64,000 nt of DNA from Leyella stercorea DSM 18206 (GTDB taxonomy: Bacteria > Bacteroidota > Bacteroidia > Bacteroidales > Bacteroidaceae): assembly GCF_000235885.1 (NCBI RefSeq), contig NZ_JH379474.1, forward strand, positions 1-64,000, in the 5' to 3' direction. Every line of letters starts with the position of its first letter. Position 1 is the first letter of the stretch. Below are positions 53,760-62,829 of the stretch, piece after piece. The position numbers were made by a program, and so were the translations under genes. The notes beneath the pieces are model-generated. The model did no database searches. It saw nothing but the letters and a program-made list of their open reading frames with translations, and had not been told where the DNA came from.

Positions 53760-54661
53760 TGAGGAACGACATCCAACTCCTCGAACTGCTCCTAAAAGAC
53801 CAATCGCTCAGTTTGCCCAATGAAAACACATATATTTCATGGGCAACTGACGATTATTGCGTCACTGACGAGATGGACGACAATAGCCCATTTGCGTTTA
53901 ACGCACAAATCACTCCTGAGTTAATCAGTAGCCACCCGGATCTTATACAACCACGTATAAAGAAGCAACCATCCATGCAGACTTCTCGCTCGAAGTCGCG
54001 TGCTGAAGTGTTCACTCCTGCATGGATATGTAATGCACAGAACAACCTTATCGACGAACAATGGTTTGGCAGAAAAGATGTATTCAATACCGAATATATA
54101 AATGAGGAAGGCGAACACAGATGGCTAACATCCAAGCCACCTATCGTGTTTCCGGCAAAACGCTCATGGATGTCGTACGTGAGGGCAAGACGCATGGAGA
54201 TAACTTGCGGAGAAGGGCCGTATCTTATTTCGCGCTATGATGCCACCACTGGTCGACTAATTCCTATCAGCGAACGTATTGGTATGTTGGACCGCAAGTT
54301 TCGCATAATAAACGAGAATACCCCTTCCGAGCCGACAAAGGCTAACAAACGTCAATGGATACGCAAAGCTTACCAAGCACTTCAGTCGATATATGGCTTC
54401 GACAGTCAGGGCGACAACGTCTTTCTTACACGTGAGTCACTATTCCTTTCGTTCTGTGAATACTACACCGAACGTTGGCATCGACACCCACACCGCGATG
54501 CCGTATTGAAGGCTGCAGAAATCATTTCGTGGAACATTTGGCAAATGGATGGACTGAACTTCAACGTTCCCAACTCCGACCATTACGCCATAATCATGGA
54601 ATGGCACAATACCGAACCACTGAGTGGCAAGAAAATGACTTACAAAGACATTATGAAATAG
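53759..54661 (+). CDS. AEVFTP protein of a helicase-methylase pair (restriction-like accessory subunit)
   Basis: A 300-aa soluble protein starting on the last base of the xpt stop codon. Residues about 78-110 read RSKSRAEVFTPAWICNAQNN then LIDEQWFGRKDVF. The EVFTP element usually opens the N6-adenine methylase fold, but no SAM motif I or NPPY follows. The C-terminal part has a conserved-looking core (IYGFDSQGDNVFLTRESL; AAEIISWNIWQMDGLNF). Related proteins are often labelled restriction endonuclease subunit M next to a large Eco57I-type gene, as here. Activity is unknown; a specificity or partner subunit for the 54703-58248 product is the simplest inference. I see no PD-(D/E)XK or HNH motif. 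Confidence 0.65.
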   Translation: MRNDIQLLELLLKDQSLSLPNENTYISWATDDYCVTDEMDDNSPFAFNAQITPELISSHPDLIQPRIKKQPSMQTSRSKSRAEVFTPAWICNAQNNLIDEQWFGRKDVFNTEYINEEGEHRWLTSKPPIVFPAKRSWMSYVRARRMEITCGEGPYLISRYDATTGRLIPISERIGMLDRKFRIINENTPSEPTKANKRQWIRKAYQALQSIYGFDSQGDNVFLTRESLFLSFCEYYTERWHRHPHRDAVLKAAEIISWNIWQMDGLNFNVPNSDHYAIIMEWHNTEPLSGKKMTYKDIMK

Positions 54662-54702
54662 GCTTACGACTATAATAGTCACAACTAAAATACAAAACAA
54701 GA

Positions 54703-57700
54703 ATGATATCAACAGAAAACATAGTATTCCGAACCGAACAAGAAGAAGCTATCAACTTCACCGTGACGACACTAAAACGCTCACGTAAGGTACTTTGGAA
54801 TGCAAAGATGCGCTTCGGTAAAACGCTTTGCGCCATCGAAGCAGCACATCGTCTTGGGTACAGACGCACACTCGTGCTCACTCATCGCCCTGCTGTGCGA
54901 CAAGAGTGGTTTGACTCTATTGAAAAACTGCAGCTTGAAGGCTGGCTGTACGGCAGCAAGACAACATCTGCTATGCCCGAAGAGGAACGCAAACGTCGCG
55001 GAGCGTCGTTTGCCGAACTTGAAGACATAGCCAAAGACCCTGCAACCCACTACGTCTATTTCGCATCAATGCAGGACTTACGCTCTTCAAAGCGCGTGAA
55101 CCAGCAGAAAGGTATTGTGAAGAACGATGATGTATTCTCTGCAAAGTGGGATTTTCTTATTGTTGACGAAGCACACGAGGGTATCACAACACGCCTTGGC
55201 AACGACGTTATCGCCGAACTACAGAAACGCCGTAGTCTGCGCACGCTCTATCTCTCGGGCACACCCTACAGCATCCGCCAGACCTTCGACACCACAGACG
55301 TGTACAACTGGGACTATTGCATGGAGCAACGTGCAAAGGAGCAGTGGGATATCTCTAACAGCGGTGCAGCCAACCCGTATGCAAATATGGCACGTATGAA
55401 CATCGTCACTTATAATCTGCGCAACACCTTCGCACCTTATTTCCTTACAGACAACGAAGGCTTTAACTTTTCCGAGTTCTTTCGTGTTGACGAGGCGCAG
55501 ACGTGCTTTGTGCACGAAGCCGACGTAAGAAAATTCGTAAACCTTCTCGCAACCGCTCCGCTGTATCCATTCGCCGATGAAGCGATGGGCCAATCGTTAT
55601 GCCATACTCTTTGGTATGTGCCTGGTGTCAACGCGGCTCATTGTCTTGCACAGATACTCGCTGAGCCAACTGCAGATAATCCGTTCCGTAACTATAAGGT
55701 CGTAAATGTTGCCGGTGATAGCGTTTCTTCTCAAACATCTCCTCTTGAGGAGGTAAGAACCGCTATCAGCACTAATGAACGCACAATAACATTATCGTGC
55801 GGACGACTCACTACTGGTGTCTCTGTACCAGAATGGACTGCCGTATTCATGCTCGCTGGCTCTGCCGACACTGGTTGCGCTCATTACTTCCAGACAATCT
55901 TCCGCTGCCAGAGTCCGTATCGCGAGGGCATAAAAGCAGAGTGTTACACATTCGACTTCTCACCGACACGAACACTCACCGCCATCGACCAATATATCAG
56001 CAACAATCTTGCATCTACTGAGCACGAAGCACGTGTGCAGAAGCTCACTGAATTCCTGCACTACTGCCCTACTATCGTTATCGATGGTGGCAAACGCAAC
56101 CGAATGGACACGGATACATTCATCCGACACATCAACACCTCTTACTCTACAAGCCTCATCCGCAATGGTTTCCACGGCGATTGTCTGTACACCGACCTGA
56201 ACAATCTCGGCAAAAACGACCTCCGTCTGCTCGACGAGGTGGCAGAAGCTATGGCTAATGCAGTACTTGAAGAGCGTCGTCAGAGGAATAACGACATACA
56301 GTCTGCCAAGAAACAGACGAAGAAAGCAAAAGACAAGACGGCTGAAGATGCGGCAAAGCAGAATGACATTCCTAACACGCAGGCAAGAGAAAATGCAGGC
56401 ATAACTCGCCTCACACCGCGTCAGCGTGCCATTGCCATACTCAGTCAGATATCCACTCGCTTCCCTATCATGATATATGGCACGGTGGATAATATCGAAG
56501 GATTGACTATCGACTCATTCTTGCGCAACATCGATGCAGAGTCGTGGCGTCATTTCATGCCACGTGGCATCACCATTCAGCTGTTCAAGCGCCTTAAGCA
56601 TCTCTATCGCGAGGACATCTTTGTAGCAACAGCCAAGGCTATTGTTGCACGCTTGCGTCATGCCGATACACTTCCCCCAGACAACCGCATTGCTGAGATT
56701 GCGAGCATCCTCTCCGACTTCTCTTACCCAGATCGCGAAACTATCCTCACACCATGGAATGTCGTAAATCGTCATCTCTCTGACACACTCGGTGGCTACT
56801 GCTTCTTTGACGATAAGTTTACGAAGCCACTTGCTCAACCACGCTTTGTTTACAACGAAGGCGTGACCAACCGCACGCTGATGAACCCCAACGCACAGAT
56901 ACTCGACATCTGCTCAAAAACTGGTCTTTACTCGCTTTACGTAGCTTATTCTTTATATAAGGTGCGCAGCAGTCAGTCGCAAGGTCTGTTCGACATGCTG
57001 TCCGACCAAGAGTCGTGCTCGATGTGGAAGGAAATCGTTGAGCATAACATCTTTGCTGTCTGCAAGACTGCTATGGCAGCCAGCATAACACGCCGCACTC
57101 TCGTTGGCTTCGATAGCAATGTACGACCAAACATACTCACCATACCCGACCTCAACAGTCAGGTAATTGTGTACAAAGCGAAGCTCGCAAGCACCATCAG
57201 CGACCCACAAAACTATCCCAATTTAAGCACCAATCAGCAAATGAAATTCGACGCAATCATTGGCAATCCACCATATCAGATGAACATCGGTGAGAAGAAA
57301 GACAACTACGGCATACCTCTCTACAACCAATTTGTAGATATCGCCCGTCAGATGCGCCCACAATTCATCACAATGATTACCCCTTCACGATGGTTCACGG
57401 GCGGACGCGGACTCGATCAGTTCCGTCAATCAATGCTTGGCGACACACGCATACGCGCCATCTTCGACTATGTAGACTCAAAGGACTGCTTCCCTACCGT
57501 AGACATCTCCGGAGGCGTAAGCTATTTCCTGTGGGACGCGAAGCACAAGACAACCTGCCAGTTTACGAACCACTTTGGTGGCAACGCCAACACACTGCCT
57601 CGCAAACTCGACGAATTCAACATCTTCGTGCGCAACAATGGTGCGCTCTCGCTCATTCACAAGGTGAAAGCAATGTCGAAGACCATGCTCAACGCGCAGA

Positions 57701-58248
57701 TTAGTCCGCAGACTCCGTTCGGCTTCGTTTCTACATATCGTGGCACTACTCAGCCTGATGCTGACCCTACAGCCGTCATGCTGAAGTCGTCGGGCGAACC
57801 ATCTTACGTTCTGCGTGATGATATCAAGAAAAACCAGCAGTGGGTTGACCTCCATAAGGTTATATTCTCGAAGGCTACATGCGAACATGCCGGTACCCCC
57901 GACCGCAACGGACAGTACCGCGTGCTCTCCGCCCTCACCATACTGCAACCGCAATGTGTCTGCACGCAGAGCTACCTCGTTGCAGGTGCTTATCCTACAG
58001 CGCAGGAGGCAGAGAACTTGCTCACCTATCTGAAGACCAAGTTTGTACGCTACCTCATCTTGCAGACCATCACTTCGCAGGACCTCTCGCCGGAGAAGTT
58101 CATGTTTGTGCCGCTGCAGGACTTCACAGCTGCATCAGATATAAATTGGAGTGCTGCCATTGAGGAAATAGACTCGCAACTCTACGAAAAATATGGTGTG
58201 GATGAGGCGGAGAGAAGCCTTATAGAAAACACTATTAAGGAGATGTAA
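54703..58248 (+). CDS. SF2 helicase fused to an Eco57I-like adenine methyltransferase
   Basis: 1181 aa. N-terminal SF2/ResIII translocase: Walker A AKMRFGKT (Lys40), FLIVDEAHEG (DEAH at 155-158), LYLSGTPYS, and motif VI-like HYFQTIFRCQSPYR near residue 395. A Lys/Gln-rich linker at about 525-565. C-terminal N6-adenine methylase: an ILTPWNVVNRHLSDTLGGY segment, motif I ILDICSKTGLYSLYVA (Asp735), catalytic IIGNPPYQM (NPPY 855-858), then ITPSRWFTGGRG and a tail that may hold target recognition. I find no nuclease motif, unlike type ISP enzymes, which begin with an Mrr-type nuclease. Either cleavage comes from another protein or this is a modification or defence system with another outcome. It is 41 nt after the AEVFTP gene. 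Confidence 0.8.
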   Translation: MISTENIVFRTEQEEAINFTVTTLKRSRKVLWNAKMRFGKTLCAIEAAHRLGYRRTLVLTHRPAVRQEWFDSIEKLQLEGWLYGSKTTSAMPEEERKRRGASFAELEDIAKDPATHYVYFASMQDLRSSKRVNQQKGIVKNDDVFSAKWDFLIVDEAHEGITTRLGNDVIAELQKRRSLRTLYLSGTPYSIRQTFDTTDVYNWDYCMEQRAKEQWDISNSGAANPYANMARMNIVTYNLRNTFAPYFLTDNEGFNFSEFFRVDEAQTCFVHEADVRKFVNLLATAPLYPFADEAMGQSLCHTLWYVPGVNAAHCLAQILAEPTADNPFRNYKVVNVAGDSVSSQTSPLEEVRTAISTNERTITLSCGRLTTGVSVPEWTAVFMLAGSADTGCAHYFQTIFRCQSPYREGIKAECYTFDFSPTRTLTAIDQYISNNLASTEHEARVQKLTEFLHYCPTIVIDGGKRNRMDTDTFIRHINTSYSTSLIRNGFHGDCLYTDLNNLGKNDLRLLDEVAEAMANAVLEERRQRNNDIQSAKKQTKKAKDKTAEDAAKQNDIPNTQARENAGITRLTPRQRAIAILSQISTRFPIMIYGTVDNIEGLTIDSFLRNIDAESWRHFMPRGITIQLFKRLKHLYREDIFVATAKAIVARLRHADTLPPDNRIAEIASILSDFSYPDRETILTPWNVVNRHLSDTLGGYCFFDDKFTKPLAQPRFVYNEGVTNRTLMNPNAQILDICSKTGLYSLYVAYSLYKVRSSQSQGLFDMLSDQESCSMWKEIVEHNIFAVCKTAMAASITRRTLVGFDSNVRPNILTIPDLNSQVIVYKAKLASTISDPQNYPNLSTNQQMKFDAIIGNPPYQMNIGEKKDNYGIPLYNQFVDIARQMRPQFITMITPSRWFTGGRGLDQFRQSMLGDTRIRAIFDYVDSKDCFPTVDISGGVSYFLWDAKHKTTCQFTNHFGGNANTLPRKLDEFNIFVRNNGALSLIHKVKAMSKTMLNAQISPQTPFGFVSTYRGTTQPDADPTAVMLKSSGEPSYVLRDDIKKNQQWVDLHKVIFSKATCEHAGTPDRNGQYRVLSALTILQPQCVCTQSYLVAGAYPTAQEAENLLTYLKTKFVRYLILQTITSQDLSPEKFMFVPLQDFTAASDINWSAAIEEIDSQLYEKYGVDEAERSLIENTIKEM

Positions 58249-58260
58249 TATTATCGGACA

Positions 58261-58334
58261 CCGAACGCCGCCCGATCGGACGGCGAACGCAATCTATGCA
58301 GATAGCGGACGCAACCCAATTGGGTTGCGTCCGC
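58261..58334. repeat. 74-bp intergenic element, copy D
   Basis: Direct boxes CCGAACGCCGCC (58261-58272), GCGAACGCAATC (58283-58294) and GCGGACGCAACC (58305-58316), and inverted box GGTTGCGTCCGC (58323-58334). The third and inverted boxes form a perfect 36-bp palindrome (58302-58337). It starts 12 nt after the helicase-methylase stop codon. Confidence 0.88.
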
Positions 58335-58354
58335 TATACCACGACTAAGGTTTT

Positions 58355-58448
58355 ACTTTAGAACTACTAAACAATAACTTTAAAGCCGCTTAACCGTAAC
58401 TTTAATACTGCTTAACCGTAACTTTTAAATGGCTTAACCGCAACTTAT
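58355..58448. repeat. ACTTTA hexamer array with 22-bp pitch
   Basis: ACTTTA at 58355, 58377 and 58399, ACTTTT at 58421 and ACTTAT at 58443, all exactly 22 bp apart. The last three units also share GCTTAACCG. The final hexamer overlaps the stop codon of the convergent response regulator gene. The complement, TAAAGT, is the motif of the array at 9457-9506. Confidence 0.85.
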
Positions 58449-59170
58449 GCATCGTCAGAATAAAGATTATTTACATCAAGTATATTAAGTTCAAAAGCCT
58501 TAACAACAAGACGCGTAGCGTTTACTCCCATTCCGCCGTTGCCATTAGGGAACAAACGCTGAACCAGTTCGTTCTGCCTTTTCTCCAGACTCTTCACGCC
58601 AAACGGCATTGTACGCAGTTGCGAAATCTGGTCTTTTGTATATCCTAACGCCAAATGACGCAGAAAGCGTTCGTCGTATTCGTCAATCTCGTAGCGTATA
58701 AGTGCTTCTTGATGATCCATCTGCTGCTGTATTGTGTCGCAGAACTTGTCTACAATCTTTTTAAGAATAGGCTGATTGAAAACATACTTCTTGCCATTCA
58801 TCACGCTCAACACATCATCGCGTGTGAGCAGTTCGCCACTCTTCAGAATGATGCCGTCGCAATGGGCGTGCAGAGCATCTACCCACAACTGCTCGTTGAG
58901 TATCTCGCCTGTAAAGATAAGTACCTTCACATCCTTATGCTCCGTCTTCAGCTTCTTGCAAATCTCCACACCGATGGTTGTGCTTCCGCCAAGACCGAGG
59001 TCGAGAAGCACAAGATCGGGCTTGTTGGATGCGAACACTTCCCAGAACGAGTCCTCCGAATTGGCTGTAGCTATAATCTCTGCCTCGGGCACCTCGCTAT
59101 GCAAGAGTCCTTCTGTGCCTTTGAGTTCGAGCAGCACGTCCTCCACTATGATAACTTTAAACTTTTCCAT
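58445..59170 (-). CDS. Response regulator with C-terminal HTH
   Basis: 241 aa. The receiver domain (residues 1-125) has acidic pocket E10/D11, phospho-acceptor Asp57 in LVLLDLGLGG, Thr in IFTG and Lys in IILKSGE. After a helical linker, residues about 165-235 form a LuxR-like helix-turn-helix (FLRHLALGYTKDQISQLRTM; SLEKRQNELVQRLFP; ATRLVVKAFELNIL). The start overlaps the end of the sensor kinase gene by 25 nt, so the pair is translationally coupled. Targets are unknown. Confidence 0.88.
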   Translation of the reverse strand: MEKFKVIIVEDVLLELKGTEGLLHSEVPEAEIIATANSEDSFWEVFASNKPDLVLLDLGLGGSTTIGVEICKKLKTEHKDVKVLIFTGEILNEQLWVDALHAHCDGIILKSGELLTRDDVLSVMNGKKYVFNQPILKKIVDKFCDTIQQQMDHQEALIRYEIDEYDERFLRHLALGYTKDQISQLRTMPFGVKSLEKRQNELVQRLFPNGNGGMGVNATRLVVKAFELNILDVNNLYSDDA

Positions 59171-62100
59171 ATCTCTTTCTTTATATAAATTACTATTGTT
59201 GATGTTCCGTCACTTGCGGTCTTTGTCTCTACTCCGCAACCTCGTGCACGATAATACTCGCCCATGTCGCGCATTATCTGACAAAGCACAAGGTAGTCGT
59301 ATATTGACTGCTGATTGCTGGCTGCAGGGTACTGCGAAGCGAGATTGAATACCAGTTTCAAATACCCATCGTCGGCATCCAACTCTATCGGTTTCAGTTG
59401 TCTTCCTCCATTCGCTCGCTTCAGTAGCACAAACACGTATTGCATCGCAACACTCGGTTCAAACGACGACATTGTCTGCGCCACTCGAACAGTTTGGCTT
59501 AGCAGCGTTGTGTACATTGTTTCGTAGTAGGAAGCTATCTCATCCAATGCAGCCAAGAGTTCCTTTTCAGACATAGAGGTGCTACCACTGCGAACTTGCA
59601 ATATCTGCTTCAGACGCGATGGATAGAACATTGTCTCGTGCTTCAACGTCGAAAGGCGGTTGTCAAGGATATTGTTTATGACGTAAAGGCGGTCGCGATT
59701 GACCGTGATACGCTTCGTGTTTTCCTCCAGTATAACCAACTCCTGCTCCATGGCTGAGGTCCTTGTGACATCCTCTGCGAGAACTTGACAGATACGATTC
59801 ACTATGCCCGAAATCTGTGTGGTATTCTTATTCATCACCGCAATCTGCTTCGAAACCTTTATGTCATTCTTCCACAAGGCTCTGATTTGTCTAACCTTCA
59901 TATTCGACGACAGATTATCCGATTGCAACAATTCGTTGATCTGCTCGATACGTTCGATACATAAATTATAGAAACGCTTATGGCGATAGTACAGGAAGTA
60001 GTAGGCAGGGAACACGGCAAGCAGCAACAGCACGAGCAACGCTATCGCTACATTGCGATTGTTCTCAGCACGCTGCATTGTCTGTACATACGTAGCAATA
60101 GAGCGGTCGGCACTACACTCGCGAAAGAGCTTCGTGAACACCTGATTGTTATATGTGTACAAATCGATGTCATGCACGGCAAGAGCCGCAACCGCAACCT
60201 CATTACGCAGGGCAAGAAGCAAGCTATAGTCCATCTTTACACTGTCACGAAACCACTTCAGTTCGATAGCTTCGTCTGCATCCGTACCTTTAAGCATCAT
60301 TCCACGTGCGCCGTTGCTTATAAGCATACTGTCTGCAAACAAGTGGTTAAGCACCCGTATGCAGCTATCCGACAACTCCAACGTGCGATGATAGTTGCCT
60401 AACACATTATTATAATATATACTATCGACCAATGTATTTGCCTGTCGTGTTCTATCATTTTCGTTAATTACGACCCCCATAGAATTGGTCTTTGCACACG
60501 AACAGAACACACTTAGGAGCAATGCGCAAAGCATGAGTACTTTCTTCATGCCTTTAGGCAATCGGAAGAAGACACGGCTACCACTACCCTCTTCGCTCTC
60601 TGCTCCAATGGAACAAACGCTAAAGAATGAGCTCATCTTCTTATACTTCTCTACGATTCCTTTACAGTTGAGAAGTCCGAAGCCATGACCACCTTCTTTC
60701 GTCGTATCATTGGAGTCGGTTATATAGCAAGGCTTGAACAAAGAGTCGAGTTGTTCCTTGTCCATACCCTTACCCGTATCTCTAACTGACACCTCAACAT
60801 AACTGTCGGTTTCCTCAGCATACACATCAATACTGCCACCATTTGGAGTGAAGCGGCGTGCATTCTCCGCAATAGTGTTGAGCATAAAGAGGGTCAGCAC
60901 CTTATCTGCCTTCACAACACTTTCGGTCGGAACAATATTAAGTGCTATGCCCTTGAGCTTGTATTCTATATCACTACTACGTAGAGTGTCGAACAGCGTT
61001 TGCAAAGCAAAACTCTCTATGCGCAACGCTATCTCGCCCTGCTTCAGTTTCACCCAATCGGTAAGTCGCTCGTTTGTTTGCTCTATGGAAGAAGCCAACT
61101 GACCGATGTACTCATAGCGACTATTGCGTTGTTCGGTTGTTTCCTTATCAGACGAAAGCATCTTCACTTCGTGCAACAAACGATTGATAAGCGGAGCAAC
61201 TGACGATGCCAAAGACACCTTGGCACGTTGCTCGATATTCTTCTCCAAGTAGTGCTCGTACTGATTCTGAAGAATGGCTATCTGCTCGCGCCTCTCCTCA
61301 TACTCAACCTCAGTACGTTCGTAATAGTCGGAACGTGCTTTCTGCCAATCTTCAAGAGGTTGCAGCAGAGTGTTTATCGGGAACTCCGCGGCTTTCTTTC
61401 GTGTCTTATAGACGAAGAATGCCATAGCCACAATGAGCAGAATGATTGCCACAACCACAATCACAATCATGATGTCTTGCTTACGTAACGAAGAAGCGAG
61501 TTGTTCGGCACGTGCCTCAAGCATACGATCCTGGCGTGTGTACTCCTGGATGTCAAGATAGGCATTGCGATTGTAGTCGCTCATTTTCTTGTTGTCGAGT
61601 GCCGAATATACAATTGACATCTGCTCGCGAATGGACGCAACAAGGTCGGGAGCAGCATTTATGGTTGTGTCGTTGGCAATAGCGTTTTTCAGACAGATAA
61701 GTGCCGACTTATTGTCGCCAACCTTGCGGAATGCCTCCGACAAAGTACGCCATGCGCCTGCAATCTGATACACATCGCCATATTTCTTGAACAACTCCAA
61801 TGCTCGCTCCGCAAGATTGCCGGCAAGCAGAGTGTCTGGCATATTATCAACATTGAGGAAATTGATTTCTGGGCGGAAATTCAGCATAAGGAACTCACGT
61901 CTGCTTTCGTCTTGCAACTTCTCGCTCAATGCCTGCATAGAGTTCGCCTCCCAATAAATATAACCACACTGGCGAGCAAGCATATAGCAACGTATGAGGT
62001 AGTTGAACTCTGTACGCATCAGTTCTTCATGCTGTTGGCCTTGCAATATACCGCCCGAACCTACAGTATAATAATATGTCAGCAACTGTGGCATATCGCT

Positions 62101-62679
62101 CATCAGCAGGGCATCTTCCTCGATATTCAGTACCGCCTCCGATGCTCCACGCGGTTGACCGATATAATATAAATAGGTAGAGAGCACTATCCAATACTCT
62201 GAACGTGCATACACAAAACGCTTACGTTCCGCTGCCGACAGATTGGCATACTCCTTTTCTATCTTCTGCATGTGCTGCAAAGCATAATGGCGTTCGTGGT
62301 AGAAATTCTTATTCTCCGACTTGCGCTGACAAAGACGCATAAGCTGCACACGACTTATCATCAACTCAATCTCATCGTCGGTAGACTTAACCGTCTCGTT
62401 GAGTATTCTCTCGGCTTCTCCGTATTGCATCTTTGCAATGTAATAGAAAGCCAAATCATTCATGGCGTGTGCCCACGCTTTCGATTTAGGCACAGACAAC
62501 GACAGAGCCTTCTCCGCATACGTCTTCGTTGAATCCAGACTCTTATAATGTACTTCGTATGCTCGTTCATTCAAACCTACTACTTCTTTGTCGCTATAGT
62601 CAGAACACGAGGCTGTCAGCATGACCAAACAAACAAGCCATGACACAACTGCGAAATATCGAGATTTGAATATTTTCAT
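59146..62679 (-). CDS. Hybrid-architecture sensor histidine kinase (DUF5112/DUF5113 type)
   Basis: 1177 aa. A lipoprotein-type signal (LVCLVMLTASC, Cys25) is followed by a TPR-like periplasmic region, a membrane helix at about 405-425, a kinase core with candidate phospho-acceptor His503 (LLHEVKML), an N box NTIAENARRF near residue 600, and G boxes VRDTGKGM and GGHGFGLLNCKG. Directly after the kinase, at Met711 (codon 60547-60549), a second signal-like sequence begins (KKVLMLCALLLSVFCSCAK). A second extracytoplasmic helical region follows, then a membrane helix (IALLVLLLLAVFPAYYFLYY) and a long cytoplasmic tail. I recognise the two halves as DUF5112- and DUF5113-like. The start at 62679 is chosen because it begins the lipoprotein signal. 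Confidence 0.8.
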   Translation of the reverse strand: MKIFKSRYFAVVSWLVCLVMLTASCSDYSDKEVVGLNERAYEVHYKSLDSTKTYAEKALSLSVPKSKAWAHAMNDLAFYYIAKMQYGEAERILNETVKSTDDEIELMISRVQLMRLCQRKSENKNFYHERHYALQHMQKIEKEYANLSAAERKRFVYARSEYWIVLSTYLYYIGQPRGASEAVLNIEEDALLMSDMPQLLTYYYTVGSGGILQGQQHEELMRTEFNYLIRCYMLARQCGYIYWEANSMQALSEKLQDESRREFLMLNFRPEINFLNVDNMPDTLLAGNLAERALELFKKYGDVYQIAGAWRTLSEAFRKVGDNKSALICLKNAIANDTTINAAPDLVASIREQMSIVYSALDNKKMSDYNRNAYLDIQEYTRQDRMLEARAEQLASSLRKQDIMIVIVVVAIILLIVAMAFFVYKTRKKAAEFPINTLLQPLEDWQKARSDYYERTEVEYEERREQIAILQNQYEHYLEKNIEQRAKVSLASSVAPLINRLLHEVKMLSSDKETTEQRNSRYEYIGQLASSIEQTNERLTDWVKLKQGEIALRIESFALQTLFDTLRSSDIEYKLKGIALNIVPTESVVKADKVLTLFMLNTIAENARRFTPNGGSIDVYAEETDSYVEVSVRDTGKGMDKEQLDSLFKPCYITDSNDTTKEGGHGFGLLNCKGIVEKYKKMSSFFSVCSIGAESEEGSGSRVFFRLPKGMKKVLMLCALLLSVFCSCAKTNSMGVVINENDRTRQANTLVDSIYYNNVLGNYHRTLELSDSCIRVLNHLFADSMLISNGARGMMLKGTDADEAIELKWFRDSVKMDYSLLLALRNEVAVAALAVHDIDLYTYNNQVFTKLFRECSADRSIATYVQTMQRAENNRNVAIALLVLLLLAVFPAYYFLYYRHKRFYNLCIERIEQINELLQSDNLSSNMKVRQIRALWKNDIKVSKQIAVMNKNTTQISGIVNRICQVLAEDVTRTSAMEQELVILEENTKRITVNRDRLYVINNILDNRLSTLKHETMFYPSRLKQILQVRSGSTSMSEKELLAALDEIASYYETMYTTLLSQTVRVAQTMSSFEPSVAMQYVFVLLKRANGGRQLKPIELDADDGYLKLVFNLASQYPAASNQQSIYDYLVLCQIMRDMGEYYRARGCGVETKTASDGTSTIVIYIKKEIWKSLKLS

Positions 62680-62697
62680 ATACCAAAAATTTAAATA

Positions 62698-62705
62698 CAA
62701 AAGTA
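62698..62705 (-). promoter_or_regulatory. -7 element of the sensor kinase operon
   Basis: TACTTTTG on the minus strand, 18 nt upstream of the start at 62679; a frame extending to 62730 would include it. Confidence 0.55.
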
Positions 62706-62724
62706 GACAAAAAACTCCATTTAC

Positions 62725-62755
62725 TTGCACACTCCGAAATAAAACTTTAACTTTG
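62725..62755 (+). promoter_or_regulatory. Promoter of the M18 aminopeptidase gene
   Basis: TTG (62725-62727), a 20-nt gap and TAACTTTG (62748-62755), an ideal match, 75 nt before the start at 62830. Confidence 0.7.
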
Positions 62756-62829
62756 AAACGTTATATTATGCAGCTAACGATAATCACTATATAGTATCTA
62801 ACGTTATTCATGTATTAAAACAAACGACA

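Noticed and set aside
53759-58248. Complete type ISP or type III restriction-modification system
   Set aside because: No nuclease motif is seen in either protein, so I describe only a helicase-methylase and accessory protein.
59146-62679. Hybrid two-component one-protein (HTCS) of Bacteroides type
   Set aside because: There is no receiver or AraC domain in the protein and no Reg_prop beta-propeller; the response regulator is a separate gene.
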